64,000 bases of DNA from Candidatus Sumerlaeota bacterium (lineage in GTDB: Bacteria > Sumerlaeota > Sumerlaeia > Sumerlaeales > Sumerlaeaceae). Of the stretch, positions 35,142 to 43,917 are shown piece after piece (position 1 is the stretch's first letter; every line of letters begins with the position of its first letter). Below the pieces are notes generated by a model that had not been told where the DNA came from, did no database searches, and saw only the letters and a program-made list of their open reading frames with translations. The DNA lies in assembly GCA_017161655.1 (NCBI GenBank), contig JADFCV010000004.1:201378-265377 (forward strand), in the 5' to 3' direction. A program made the translations under genes and the position numbers.

Positions 35142-35912
35142 ATGCGTGAGAAAATCTCGGTTATCATTCCGACGTACAACGAAGAGAAGAACATTCGGGC
35201 AGCCATCGAGTCGGTGCGCTGGGCTGACGAAATCATTGTCGTAGATTCCTTCAGCACCGATAGCACTCCTGAGCTCGCGCGCCAGATGGGAGCGCGTGTG
35301 CTCCAACATGAGTATGTCAATTCAGCTTCGCAGAAGAACTGGGCCATCCCGCAAGCCTCCTATCAGTGGGTCATGATTCTCGATGCTGATGAACGCGTCA
35401 CGCCTGCCTTGCGTGATGAAATTCTCGAGTTTTTAGAAAACCCTGGCGATGTCGTGGGGCTGCGCATTTATCGCGCGAATCATTTTATGGGGCGCCCCAT
35501 TCGTTATAGCGGCTGGCAAGACGACAACGTTCTCCGCGTATTCCTCCGCGACAAGGGGCGCTATCTCGATCGAGAAGTTCACGCAGATGTGGTGATCGAC
35601 GGGCCGGTGCGAGTCCTGCGCGCAAAGCTTTATCATAACACCTTCAGCAGCTTTGACCAATACATGCGCAAGTTCGACCGCTATACGACGTGGGCTGCAG
35701 GCGACCGAGCAAAAACAACGCGAAACGTCACCTTTGTGCATCTGTTCCTTCGTCCATGCTGGCGATTCTTCCGTCAATATGTGCTGAGATTCGGGTTCCT
35801 TGATGGCAAACCAGGACTCATTGTCTGCATGCTTGCAGCATTTAGCGTATTTCTGAAATACGCGAAGCTCTGGGAGCGTCTCGAACGCCAGAAAAGGGGT
35901 TCTCAGCAGTGA
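35142..35912 (+). CDS. Family 2 glycosyltransferase (WaaE/KdtX-like)
   Basis: This is a 256-residue GT-A fold glycosyltransferase. The N-terminal SVIIPTYNEEKNI (nucleotide-binding strand), VVDSFSTDST and the metal motif in ILDADERV are the GT2 landmarks. Within GT2 it looks like the WaaE/KdtX group of LPS-core glucosyltransferases: VLQHEYVNSASQKNWAI is followed by YRANHFMGRPIRYSGWQDDNVLRVF and LYHNTFSSFDQYMRKFDRYTTWAA. A C-terminal hydrophobic helix may bind the membrane. The stop overlaps the waaF start as GTGA. Together with waaF and the GT4 gene it forms an LPS-assembly operon. Confidence 0.88.
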   Translation: MREKISVIIPTYNEEKNIRAAIESVRWADEIIVVDSFSTDSTPELARQMGARVLQHEYVNSASQKNWAIPQASYQWVMILDADERVTPALRDEILEFLENPGDVVGLRIYRANHFMGRPIRYSGWQDDNVLRVFLRDKGRYLDREVHADVVIDGPVRVLRAKLYHNTFSSFDQYMRKFDRYTTWAAGDRAKTTRNVTFVHLFLRPCWRFFRQYVLRFGFLDGKPGLIVCMLAAFSVFLKYAKLWERLERQKRGSQQ

Positions 35913-37036
35913 AGCTGCTTCTCAAAGCGCCGAATTGGATTGGTGATTGCGTGATGGCCACGCCAGCAGTGGCCCACCTGCGTGCTGCTTTTCCAACTGC
36001 CAACCTCACTGTGCTCTCCCGCCGAAGTTGCGCCGGCATTTGGCTAAACCATCCTCTCATCGATGACGTCATTGTTGCGGACGATCGAGAGTTCAAGCAT
36101 CGCCAAATCTCCGAGCTGCGTCATCTCAATTTCGATGCGGCGATTCTTTTTCCTAATTCCTTTCGGTCTGCGTGGGTGATTTGGCGGGCGGGTATTCCCC
36201 GGCGTTTTGGCTACAATCGCGCGGGCCGCATGTGGCTGCTGACGGATCTTCTTCCTTTTCGGCGGCGCGAATGGCAAACCGCAACGCCGGAACCTGTCAC
36301 CAAAAAGAGCATTCGTCCTAAAGGCGATGATCCTCCACCCCGCCACATGGTCGAGTATTATCTCGATCTCGCATCCTTCGCTGCGAGGCGCTTAGGTGCG
36401 ACAGTTGCGCCCCCCTGCGTTGATCCAGCACGCTCGTATCCGCCCCTGGTCTTGCCCGTTCAACCCACGGCGGATGCCACGGTGGAGCAAGTTCTTGCGC
36501 GTGAAGGAGTGTCACCTTCTGCTCCCCTCATAGGAATTCACCCCGGAGCCGCCTACGGTGGCGCAAAGCGCTGGCCTCTCGATCGCCTTGCACGAGCCGC
36601 CGAGTTACTTGCTCGCGAACTGAGAGCGACTGTAGTTATCACGGCTGGGCCAGCCGAAAGCGAGCTCTCCGCTGAATTGGCTCGTTCTATTGCCGTGCCG
36701 GTGTTGGAACTAGGACCACGTTTCGATTTGCCCTGTCTTACCGCCCTCCTTCGACGCCTCAAGCTCTTCATTGGGAATGATACGGGTGTTACCCACATGG
36801 CGGCGGCGGTCGGTACTCCCACCGTGGTTGTCTTTGGCCCCATGGATTGGAACGTGACTCGCCCGTGGTCGTCACGGGCGCGAGTTGTGCGCAAAAGCCC
36901 CCCATGTGCGCCTTGTTTTTTGCGTGAGTGTCCGCTCGATCACCGCTGCATGACTCAGGTTGTCCCAGAGGATGTTGTTGAGGCGGCCCGTTCACTTCTC
37001 ACGGAAGTTAAAGAGGCGGCGCATGCAGTTCAGTAA
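35909..37036 (+). CDS. waaF: LPS heptosyltransferase II-like (GT9)
   Basis: This is an ADP-heptose:LPS heptosyltransferase family protein of 375 residues, a GT-B fold acting at the inner face of the cytoplasmic membrane. Family signatures are LLLKAPNWIGDCVMATPAV at the start, AILFPNSFRSAWVIWRAGIPRRFGY, LIGIHPGAAYGGAKRWP, and the donor-site GNDTGVTHMAAAVGTPTVVVFGPMDWNVTRP. The cysteine-rich stretch CAPCFLRECPLDHRCM is also typical of WaaF. It starts at a GTG that overlaps the upstream TGA by 4 bases. Its presence indicates a heptose-containing LPS core, supporting a diderm envelope. An insert with basic and Pro residues near 120-135 is not typical. Confidence 0.9.
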   Translation: MKLLLKAPNWIGDCVMATPAVAHLRAAFPTANLTVLSRRSCAGIWLNHPLIDDVIVADDREFKHRQISELRHLNFDAAILFPNSFRSAWVIWRAGIPRRFGYNRAGRMWLLTDLLPFRRREWQTATPEPVTKKSIRPKGDDPPPRHMVEYYLDLASFAARRLGATVAPPCVDPARSYPPLVLPVQPTADATVEQVLAREGVSPSAPLIGIHPGAAYGGAKRWPLDRLARAAELLARELRATVVITAGPAESELSAELARSIAVPVLELGPRFDLPCLTALLRRLKLFIGNDTGVTHMAAAVGTPTVVVFGPMDWNVTRPWSSRARVVRKSPPCAPCFLRECPLDHRCMTQVVPEDVVEAARSLLTEVKEAAHAVQ

Positions 37037-38165
37037 ACCGTTGGTGCTCCATCTATCCACAGAAAAAGGCTGGCGTGGAGGCGAGCGTCAGGTCCAGTTG
37101 CTCACGAACGGACTTCTTTCACGCGGATGGCCCTGCCTGGTTGCATCTCCACCCGACAGCGAGCTGTATCACGAGCGGAGAAAACAAGATAGCAAGTTAG
37201 CTGTTGCGCTTCCTATGCGCAACGAGTGGGATCTCCCCGCAGTAGCTCGGTTGGTACAAATCATTCGCCAACACAATCCTGCCATTCTTCACGCCCACAC
37301 CTCCCATGCTCATGCGCTTGCTTGGTTAGCAGGAAGAATCACAAACCGTCCGGTCGTCGTCACTCGCCGCGTAGATTTTCCCATTTCCACCAACTGGTTA
37401 TCAAAGCGAAAGTACCTCTCACCTTCTGTGACGTTTATCGCAATTTCCGAAGGCGTGCGTGAAGTGCTCATGCGTGGCGGCGTGCCGCGCGAGCGGATTC
37501 ACCTTGTGCACAGCGGCATAGAGCTAGGTCGCTATGAGTTTCGCAAAGGTCCCCGCGACGAGGCTGCGGCAAATACTTTTGGTGTCCGTGCTGGGGAAGC
37601 TTTTATCCTCAATGTCGCCGCCCTCGTTGATCATAAAGATCACCTTACACTCATCCGAGCCGCAGCACAACTGCGCGAGATCGCGCCCCGACCGTGGAGG
37701 CTTTTCATTGCGGGTTCGGGAGAAGAAGAGCCTCGGATTCGCAAAGCCATTGCTGAGTATGCGCTCGAGGAGCAGGTGACACTGTTGGGATATGTTCGCG
37801 ACTTGGTTCCTCTCTATCGCGCCGCGGACGTTTTTGTCCTCTCTTCGCATCTTGAAGGACTTTGTACTTCCATTCTTGATGCCATGACGGCGGGCGTTCC
37901 CGTGGTCGCAACCGACACAGGCGGCGTCCGAGACGCTGTTGCCCACGAGCAGACCGGGCTTCTCGTCCCGCCACGGAATCCTGGTGCATTGGCCGGCGCC
38001 ATCGCTCGGCTCCTTGAGGAACCAGAATTAGCTCGCGCCTTAACCGCCCATGCCCGCGCGAAAGTTGAAAAAGAGTTCACGGCCGACGCCATGGTCGAAG
38101 GCACCATTCGCGTTTATGAGAGTGTGCTGCGAGCGATTGGTAGCTCCTCGTGCAGAACATGCTGA
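37023..38165 (+). CDS. Family 4 glycosyltransferase (GT4)
   Basis: This is a GT-B glycosyltransferase of 380 residues from ATG 37023, which has AGAGG 8 bases upstream and overlaps the end of waaF by 14 bases. The longer reading from 36960 lies wholly in waaF. The N-terminal acceptor domain contains HLSTEKGWRGGERQVQLL and ILHAHTSHAHALAW. The C-terminal donor domain has DHKDHLTLIRAAAQL, FIAGSGEEEPRI, LLGYVRDLVPLYRAADVFVLSSHLEGLCTSILDAMTAGVPVVATDTGG, and the E-x7-E type region. Such enzymes commonly extend LPS core or O-antigen. Sugar donor and acceptor are unknown. It is last in the three-gene operon. Confidence 0.88.
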   Translation: MQFSKPLVLHLSTEKGWRGGERQVQLLTNGLLSRGWPCLVASPPDSELYHERRKQDSKLAVALPMRNEWDLPAVARLVQIIRQHNPAILHAHTSHAHALAWLAGRITNRPVVVTRRVDFPISTNWLSKRKYLSPSVTFIAISEGVREVLMRGGVPRERIHLVHSGIELGRYEFRKGPRDEAAANTFGVRAGEAFILNVAALVDHKDHLTLIRAAAQLREIAPRPWRLFIAGSGEEEPRIRKAIAEYALEEQVTLLGYVRDLVPLYRAADVFVLSSHLEGLCTSILDAMTAGVPVVATDTGGVRDAVAHEQTGLLVPPRNPGALAGAIARLLEEPELARALTAHARAKVEKEFTADAMVEGTIRVYESVLRAIGSSSCRTC

Positions 38166-38251
38166 AAGCGTGTCGAATTTCCGATCCCCCCACAGGACCG
38201 AAATTTTTTCTTGCATAGATTCCGCCTTGTGAGGGTAAAGAAGAATTACAA

Positions 38252-38338
38252 ATGCATCCCGCAAACAACATACAGCGTCTTTTTGCTGAGCGAGTACTTC
38301 TCGTAGCAGTAGTCGCTGTATGCGGCCTTGCGCCGTAG
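38252..38338 (+). CDS. ilvBN leader peptide (28 residues, Val/Leu-rich)
   Basis: This short ORF starts at ATG 38252 and ends at TAG 38336-38338. The peptide is MHPANNIQRLF, then AERVLLVAVVAVCGLAP. Ten of its 28 residues are Val, Leu or Ile, and the run from 38294 to 38320 reads Val-Leu-Leu-Val-Ala-Val-Val-Ala-Val. That composition, with a terminator hairpin and ilvBN directly downstream, is the classic arrangement of branched-chain amino acid attenuation leaders (such as E. coli ilvB and ilvGMEDA). AAAGAAG lies about 9 bases upstream of the ATG as a modest ribosome site. Codon-by-codon stalling at Val or Leu codons would expose the antiterminator strand that begins at 38326. Confidence 0.82.
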   Translation: MHPANNIQRLFAERVLLVAVVAVCGLAP

Positions 38339-38416
38339 CGGGGATGCGCGCGTAGTTAGCATAAGTTTTGAGCCCCCGCCGGCGCAAGGGTCGGCGGGGG
38401 CTCTTCTATTTTCCCC
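38326..38416 (+). promoter_or_regulatory. ilvBN transcription attenuator: mutually exclusive antiterminator and terminator
   Basis: Terminator: GAGCCCCCGCCG (38370-38381) pairs perfectly with CGGCGGGGGCTC (38392-38403), loop of 10, followed by TTCTATTTTCCCC. Antiterminator: 38326-38335 (CCTTGCGCCG) pairs with 38380-38389. After a 2-base bulge (the T and A of the leader stop codon), 38338-38343 (GCGGGG) pairs with 38374-38379. This gives 16 pairs and consumes most of the terminator's left arm. A ribosome finishing the leader at 38336 would cover the first strand and let the terminator form. One stalled at the Val/Leu codons upstream would not. The logic is textbook attenuation. Function is inferred from sequence. 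Confidence 0.83.
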
Positions 38417-38472
38417 TCTTCCTCTTGCCCAAGCGGTGGCTAATCCCAAAGCCAAAAGGAGCAGCAACAATC

Positions 38473-40158
38473 ATGAAAGCGTCGGGTGCACAAATCATCG
38501 CTCATTTACTTGAGCGCCATGGCATCACGTATGTGCCAGGAATTCCTGGCGGAGCAAATCTGCCTTTGTACGATGCTGTGAAGGCGAGTAAAATCCGACA
38601 TATCCTGGCACGCCACGAACAGGGGGGCGGTTTCATTGCCCAGGGGATGGCACGCACCACGGGGCGCACGGCAGTCTGTTTCGCCACGTCGGGGCCAGGC
38701 GCAACAAACCTGCTCACGGCTATTGCTGACGCCAAGCTAGACTCAATTCCGCTTGTCGCGATCACGGGGCAAGTGCCGCGGGCAATGATAGGGACGGACG
38801 CCTTTCAAGAGATCGACACTTATGGTCTGACCATTCCGATCACCAAGCACAACTACCTTGTTCGTGACGCGGCCGAACTTCTTGAGGTGATTCCAGAAGC
38901 ATTCAGAATTGCTGGGTCGGGTCGCCCCGGTCCAGTCGTGGTGGACGTGCCCAAGGATGTCCAGAATCAAGTGGTGGAATTTGATAAGTGGCCAGATCCG
39001 TTGCCGCTAGCCACCCCACCGAGACCTTCAGCTGAAGAGATCCGTCGTGCCGAAGAGCTCATCAGCAAAGCTCAGCGCCCTGTCATTCTCATTGGAGCTG
39101 GCGTTGTGTCTGCCGACGCGGGGGACTTCGTGATTCAGCTAGCCGAGAGGATCGACGCTCCCATTGCGTCCACACTCCTCGGCCTGGGTGCAGTGCCGAG
39201 CTCCCACCCGCGTATGCTAGGCATGATGGGAATGCACGGTGCACCCAGCACAAATTATATCATCCACGAAGCCGATCTCGTGATTGCGCTCGGGATGCGT
39301 TTCGACGACCGCGCCACCGGTAAGGCGAGCGAGTTCTGTCCGAACGCCGCCATCATTCACGTGGATCTTGACCGCTGTGAGCTGGGGAAAATCAAACGTC
39401 CTACCCTGGCGGTGGAAGCAGATGTGAAAGAGTTTTTGGGCGAGCTCTTGCAGCATCTTTCGCCTGGTCCGCGGCCCGAGTGGCGTGAGCGCACCGACGA
39501 ACTTCGTGCCGAGTTCCCTCTCCTCATGCCTGGGAGCGACGATGCGTGCCAACCCTATGGCTGTGTGTTGCAAACGGCTAACCTCCTCGATGAAGCACCA
39601 GTCGTCGTCACGGATGTGGGACAACATCAGATGTGGGTGGCACAGGCATTCCCATTCAGCTTTCCGCGACAACTACTCACCTCTGGAGGACTGGGCACGA
39701 TGGGCTTCGGTCTACCCGCGGCTATCGGTGCAGCCCTGGCTCGTCCAGATAAAACCGTGGTGCTCTTCAGCGGTGACGGAAGCCTCTTAATGAACATCCA
39801 GGAGATGGCGACAGCCGCCGAACTCGGCGTGAACGTGAAGGTCATCCTTATGAACAACGCCCACCTCGGCCTTGTGCGTCAGCAGCAGGAGCTGTTCTAC
39901 GGGGCGCGCTTTCATGCCTCACGTTTCGAATTCGAACCCGATTTCGTTGCCATTGCTCGAGGCTTTGGCTGGAATGCCTGCAATCTCGGCCAAGCCACCG
40001 ATCCGGTGGAAATGCTCGCAACCGCGCTTTCGCAACCGGGTCCTACATTCGTCAATGTTCCCATTCCGCGCACAGTGAATGTGCTCCCGATGGTGCCACC
40101 GGGCGCTCCCAATATCGAAATGATCGGAGGACACTCGCATGTCTGCCAAAACGCATGA
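38473..40158 (+). CDS. ilvB: Acetolactate synthase large (catalytic) subunit
   Basis: This is a TPP-dependent enzyme that condenses two pyruvates, or pyruvate with 2-ketobutyrate, in the first common step of valine/leucine and isoleucine synthesis. It has 561 residues. The start at ATG 38473 follows AAAGGAG. The frame stays open back into the attenuator terminator, but that part is not conserved. Motifs are [13 protein letters not shown], the catalytic Glu in [26 protein letters not shown], the FAD-domain MLGMMGMHG and [12 protein letters not shown], and the TPP motif [21 protein letters not shown] ending MNNAHLGLV. The 3' end overlaps ilvN by 20 bases. The attenuator upstream should couple expression to branched-chain aminoacyl-tRNA supply. 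Confidence 0.96.
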   Translation: MKASGAQIIAHLLERHGITYVPGIPGGANLPLYDAVKASKIRHILARHEQGGGFIAQGMARTTGRTAVCFATSGPGATNLLTAIADAKLDSIPLVAITGQVPRAMIGTDAFQEIDTYGLTIPITKHNYLVRDAAELLEVIPEAFRIAGSGRPGPVVVDVPKDVQNQVVEFDKWPDPLPLATPPRPSAEEIRRAEELISKAQRPVILIGAGVVSADAGDFVIQLAERIDAPIASTLLGLGAVPSSHPRMLGMMGMHGAPSTNYIIHEADLVIALGMRFDDRATGKASEFCPNAAIIHVDLDRCELGKIKRPTLAVEADVKEFLGELLQHLSPGPRPEWRERTDELRAEFPLLMPGSDDACQPYGCVLQTANLLDEAPVVVTDVGQHQMWVAQAFPFSFPRQLLTSGGLGTMGFGLPAAIGAALARPDKTVVLFSGDGSLLMNIQEMATAAELGVNVKVILMNNAHLGLVRQQQELFYGARFHASRFEFEPDFVAIARGFGWNACNLGQATDPVEMLATALSQPGPTFVNVPIPRTVNVLPMVPPGAPNIEMIGGHSHVCQNA

Positions 40159-40471
40159 ACCCATTACCCCGAATGATCAAATTATCCGTGACGAGCGTCG
40201 CCCAGTCTTGCGGCTTGTGGTCCGCAATCATCCCGGTGTGATGTCGCACATCTGTGGGCTGTTCGCACGCCGCGCGTTCAATGTGGAGGCAATTCTCTGT
40301 CTGCCGATCGAGGATGGCCAGCGCAGCGTCATTCTCCTTCTCGTCGACGAAGATGAACGGCTCGAGCAGATGGTGCGTCAGATCGAAAAACTGGAAGACG
40401 TTCTCGAAGTGACGCGAGAAGAAGACGGGCACGAACCATTTGAGGCCATGGCTCGCTATTTGGCCTCTTAG
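40139..40471 (+). CDS. ilvN: Acetolactate synthase small (regulatory) subunit
   Basis: This 110-residue protein has one ACT domain, starting at [32 protein letters not shown]. Here it would bind valine and give feedback inhibition of IlvB. The short single-domain form resembles enterobacterial IlvN/IlvM rather than the 160-residue IlvH type with a C-terminal domain. The unusual N-terminal 20 residues are polar. ATG 40139 has GGAGG 8 bases upstream and lies inside the last codons of ilvB, so translation is coupled. A hairpin terminator follows at 40533. ilvC and leu genes are not in the window. Confidence 0.94.
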   Translation: MSAKTHEPITPNDQIIRDERRPVLRLVVRNHPGVMSHICGLFARRAFNVEAILCLPIEDGQRSVILLLVDEDERLEQMVRQIEKLEDVLEVTREEDGHEPFEAMARYLAS

Positions 40472-40532
40472 CGTGTCCCCAGTGTTACAGGGTCGGGGGC
40501 GGTTGACAGTTGTCGTCGTCCCTGAGAAAGAG

Positions 40533-40568
40533 GCGGCGGCTGCTTTTGGGGCATGCCGCCGCTTCCTT
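40533..40568 (+). terminator. Terminator after ilvBN
   Basis: GCGGCGGC (40533-40540) pairs with GCCGCCGC (40555-40562) across a 14-base loop, followed by TTCCTT. It lies between ilvN and the convergent amidase gene. The T-run is weak, so confidence is moderate. Confidence 0.6.
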
Positions 40569-40589
40569 ACTGACCAACATTGAGACGCT

Positions 40590-43500
40590 CTATCGGAGCA
40601 GTTCGTCGAGAAGCGCTCGTCGCGCCTCCGCTCCCACAACGCATTCGAACGGAAAAGCCACAACAATCATGCGTGCTTGGCCGACTCGATCCGTAACGGC
40701 AGCCCCCACGCCAGTATCAGCATACCGGAGCACAATCTTTCCCCCTTTCTGCGCGGGTGCGACGCCACCGGCAGCTTCGACGCCATAGACACCATCTTCC
40801 CCAAGGTCCTTGCTCACATGCAGTTGCAGCGAAGAGAGGACGGATCGCACGTCGTTAGTGCGCGAGGCTCTTTCAGCTGTCCATTTGCACCGCAATACGT
40901 CGCGGACAAACGACTTCGTATCGGATGAGGCCAGGGCGCCAATGACCGCATCAGTGGCAACGTACGATCCTGAAACAAGGATGTTGACCTGCTGTGTGGT
41001 CAAATCGCGGACCCACTGCCTGAGTGCCGATGGCCACACTTCAAAGCGTGGCCCCATTCGATCCGCCACTGCTCCTTTCGGATCATGAGCTGGCGGAGGT
41101 AATGTCGTGCGCTGTTCGCCGAATAGCAGATCAATCACTGCATAACGTTTTGCAGTATCAGCGACCGGCAGTTTCACGCAGTCCTTGGCGTTGATCGTAT
41201 CCACTCCGTAGCCAAGAGCAGCGAACGCCTCAGCGTGTCGCAACGCAAGATCGGGCGTTCGTCCGACCTCACATGTTGTCTCCAAATCCCCGTATGAAGC
41301 GCCATGTCCTGGATGATCGTTCGTGTAAGGGGAATCCTCACCAACCCACGCGTGGGTGCGGTCAAAATCAAACTGATCACCTACGAGTGGCGAATTCCAG
41401 ATCTCCGCAACGCCTTGGTCCAGTGAGCGGCTAACGCCTTCGAAGGTTGTCCCCCCCAAAGTGTTAGGTGCAGGTCCTTGCGACGCCACAAATGCTGGCG
41501 GGGCAATCCGATCGAAACCATGCACGATCAGAGCGCGTTTGCCAGTTCCGGCGGTCACGCTGTAAGCATCCGAAGGTGCCGACTCTCCGCCAGCATTGAC
41601 CGCACTTACACAAAAACTTTCTACCGCAGCCGGATTGCTCGCGGTCAGAGGTAAATTCGCCACTGTCGTGTTTCCCACATAAGTCCCACTGTCAAAGCCC
41701 CCCGCTCCGACTTTGCGATACACGATATAACCGGTCGGAGAAGCAGTCGGTTCGAGAGGATCAGGTGTCGGTTCCCATTCCAGACGTACTTGCCCGCCGT
41801 CAAGTCGTGCTGCCACCATCCGTGGAGCCAGGGGGGCAACAACCGGCTGGTAGCCGTATTCCGTGGCCAGAAAGCGCAGGATCCCCTTGTAAATAGCTCG
41901 AGCCCAGGTCTGCCGAAAACTCGGATCGAGAGCAAATTTGATGTCATCATAGTTTTGGTGCGACAGCGCTTCTATCAGCACGCACGGCACATTTGGGCGC
42001 CGCGCCTCGGCGTAGTCGCGGTCCCCAAGATCTCGTCTATTCCATGTGCTGCAAAATTTTGCCCGAATGTCCTGGACGATTTGTGTTTGCACCAGGTCGG
42101 CAAGATCGCGATTCAACATCCGGTCGCGTCCGTCGGGGAAAAACTCCGATTTTGACTCATCAGCGAGACGGTAGATTGCGAGCGTACCAATCGTGCCAGT
42201 TGAGATTGTCGCGTCCGTATGCAAGGCAAACGCCACATCCACGGGTACACCTTTGCCTGGTGCCTTGCGATTCGTATTTGGTCCACGCGGAGCGCCGACC
42301 AAATAATTCACGAATTCCGGCCGTCCCACATAATCCTCAGTATAATCTTCCCCTGCATGCTTACCGAAAGCGTAGACCAGAGCGGGATCGACTCCTGCGT
42401 ACTGGAACCAATAGCGCGCCGCTTCCAGAAAGCGCGGATAGCCACTGGGGCGTCCGTCGCGCGTGACATTTCCCATCCCTCCCCCGAACTTTACAGCGTC
42501 AGCGCTAAGTGAGCCAGGAGCTGACCCTTCTGCCAGGAGTTCCACACTTCCTCGCTCTGCAGCTTGGCCGGCCTGAAAACGAAAGGTTCCCAGATAGACC
42601 CACATGTTGCCGGCTATCTGCTGGTTGACGTAGACATCTTTGACGCCGCCCCAATAGTGCACGCGATAGTGAGCTCGCGGAGAACGTTGCGCATCCGCGC
42701 TATACGAAACGTACACCGCGTAGTCACCGTCTTCAGGAAACCGCGGAATCCATCGTGCAAAAGTAGCCGGCACTGTGCCGCGAGTTTCGTGCGTGCGTCC
42801 AAGTGTGTGGGGATTGATTCCCTCTGCGTAGGGGGCTTTCCCATTCGCAAATCCCGCCGCGTTGCTCGGCACAAAGCCACTGCACTCGAAAACCCCATTT
42901 GGTCCCGATGTCCCATCACCGTCATCAACAATGACTTCACGAAGCTGATAATCGCGCTCACGACACGAAATCACCGTCGCTCCCGCGCGTTCGAGCATTG
43001 GAATAAGATAATCGTTCACGACCGACATCGTGAGGCGATCCTCAACGGTGGTAAACATACGCGGCCGTTGCCACGTCCAGCGCCCACTTGCGCGATCGTA
43101 GTAAAGGCCATGACTGGCCCAAACGACAATATGCTTCCCCGCTAAACCCTGAACCGGCGAGGGAGCGCCCGAAGGCATGGGGACGTCACGCAATGGGGCC
43201 ATGGCACGAGGCGGTGCTTGCGATGCGCCGCTTCGAGGCTTGCGCTCGGGGCGGAAGTATGGAGGGACATACTCGTCAATAAGACGGCTTCCGACATGAA
43301 CAATGACTTGGGATGTCTGCGGGACGTTCGCCGCCTTGCGCAAGCCTTCGAGTAACAGCGAAATGTCGTCCGGCCGCCATGGGCGATCCGCTGCCTCCTT
43401 CGAAAGTTCGATGAGCGCCGCCGTAGATAGCGCGTCCGTTTTTACCACCTTTGTGCGTTTTGGAAGAAGGGGTGAGCCGTCCGCTGCTGTGATATTGGCC

Positions 43501-43604
43501 AGCGGAATCGGAGTCTGTTGGGCATCTGCGAGCGCAACCGAGCAAATAAGAGCCAATGCACTCGCCACGCAGCGAAGTGATCGCAACTCTTGCCAGGTGG
43601 ACAT
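40590..43604 (-). CDS. Secreted N-acetylmuramoyl-L-alanine amidase with inserted golvesin domain, FN3 and C-terminal domain
   Basis: This is a 1004-residue exported protein from ATG 43604 (AAAGGA upstream), with a signal peptide in residues 1-28 ending ADA. The amidase_3 active site appears in pieces: SHG with H165 and TVED with E188 before, and ALHTDA with H462 and VLIEALSHQ with E545 after, a block at about 225-375 that looks like a golvesin C-terminal domain. That block contains GTVPATFARWIPRFPEDGDYAVYVSY, then NMWVYLGTFRFQAG, and ends SADAVKFGGG. A fibronectin type III domain follows (about 592-685), then a C-terminal domain with LIVHGFDRI. This architecture resembles proteins annotated xanthan lyase in Bacteroidetes. 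Convergent with ilvN, it probably cleaves peptidoglycan stems or works on extracellular glycans. Confidence 0.82.
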   Translation of the reverse strand: MSTWQELRSLRCVASALALICSVALADAQQTPIPLANITAADGSPLLPKRTKVVKTDALSTAALIELSKEAADRPWRPDDISLLLEGLRKAANVPQTSQVIVHVGSRLIDEYVPPYFRPERKPRSGASQAPPRAMAPLRDVPMPSGAPSPVQGLAGKHIVVWASHGLYYDRASGRWTWQRPRMFTTVEDRLTMSVVNDYLIPMLERAGATVISCRERDYQLREVIVDDGDGTSGPNGVFECSGFVPSNAAGFANGKAPYAEGINPHTLGRTHETRGTVPATFARWIPRFPEDGDYAVYVSYSADAQRSPRAHYRVHYWGGVKDVYVNQQIAGNMWVYLGTFRFQAGQAAERGSVELLAEGSAPGSLSADAVKFGGGMGNVTRDGRPSGYPRFLEAARYWFQYAGVDPALVYAFGKHAGEDYTEDYVGRPEFVNYLVGAPRGPNTNRKAPGKGVPVDVAFALHTDATISTGTIGTLAIYRLADESKSEFFPDGRDRMLNRDLADLVQTQIVQDIRAKFCSTWNRRDLGDRDYAEARRPNVPCVLIEALSHQNYDDIKFALDPSFRQTWARAIYKGILRFLATEYGYQPVVAPLAPRMVAARLDGGQVRLEWEPTPDPLEPTASPTGYIVYRKVGAGGFDSGTYVGNTTVANLPLTASNPAAVESFCVSAVNAGGESAPSDAYSVTAGTGKRALIVHGFDRIAPPAFVASQGPAPNTLGGTTFEGVSRSLDQGVAEIWNSPLVGDQFDFDRTHAWVGEDSPYTNDHPGHGASYGDLETTCEVGRTPDLALRHAEAFAALGYGVDTINAKDCVKLPVADTAKRYAVIDLLFGEQRTTLPPPAHDPKGAVADRMGPRFEVWPSALRQWVRDLTTQQVNILVSGSYVATDAVIGALASSDTKSFVRDVLRCKWTAERASRTNDVRSVLSSLQLHVSKDLGEDGVYGVEAAGGVAPAQKGGKIVLRYADTGVGAAVTDRVGQARMIVVAFPFECVVGAEARRALLDELLR

Positions 43605-43917
43605 GGATGAGAGTTCCTTTCCACTATTCTGTGATACGGGCACCGTCGTGACAAATCGGGCTCTCCGCAAGAGATTGTTTAGAATTACAAAACCAAAAAC
43701 TAACGAAATGGTTTGCTATCCATGCTCACCGAGACGCGAATCTTCTCCCCGCTCGTTGTTTTCGCTGAAAGAAAACGCTGCGGGAGTGCATCATTCCAAA
43801 AGGTGTTTTGTTCCCAGCGAGGTAAGGTCAGGATTGATTTCCCCCATCGGCAACCCGCAAAGTGACGCGAGACTAGGTGATAACATGATTCTGCACGCTA
43901 AGATGAGGGACAAACTG

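Noticed and set aside
38368-38472. Extension of the ilvB frame upstream of ATG 38473
   Set aside because: It would start inside the terminator hairpin, encodes basic low-complexity sequence, and lacks a ribosome site, while AAAGGAG precedes 38473.
43303-43884. Upstream extension of the propeller gene frame
   Set aside because: It runs into the divergent amidase gene. The ribosome sites and signal peptide indicate a start at 43918 or 43885.
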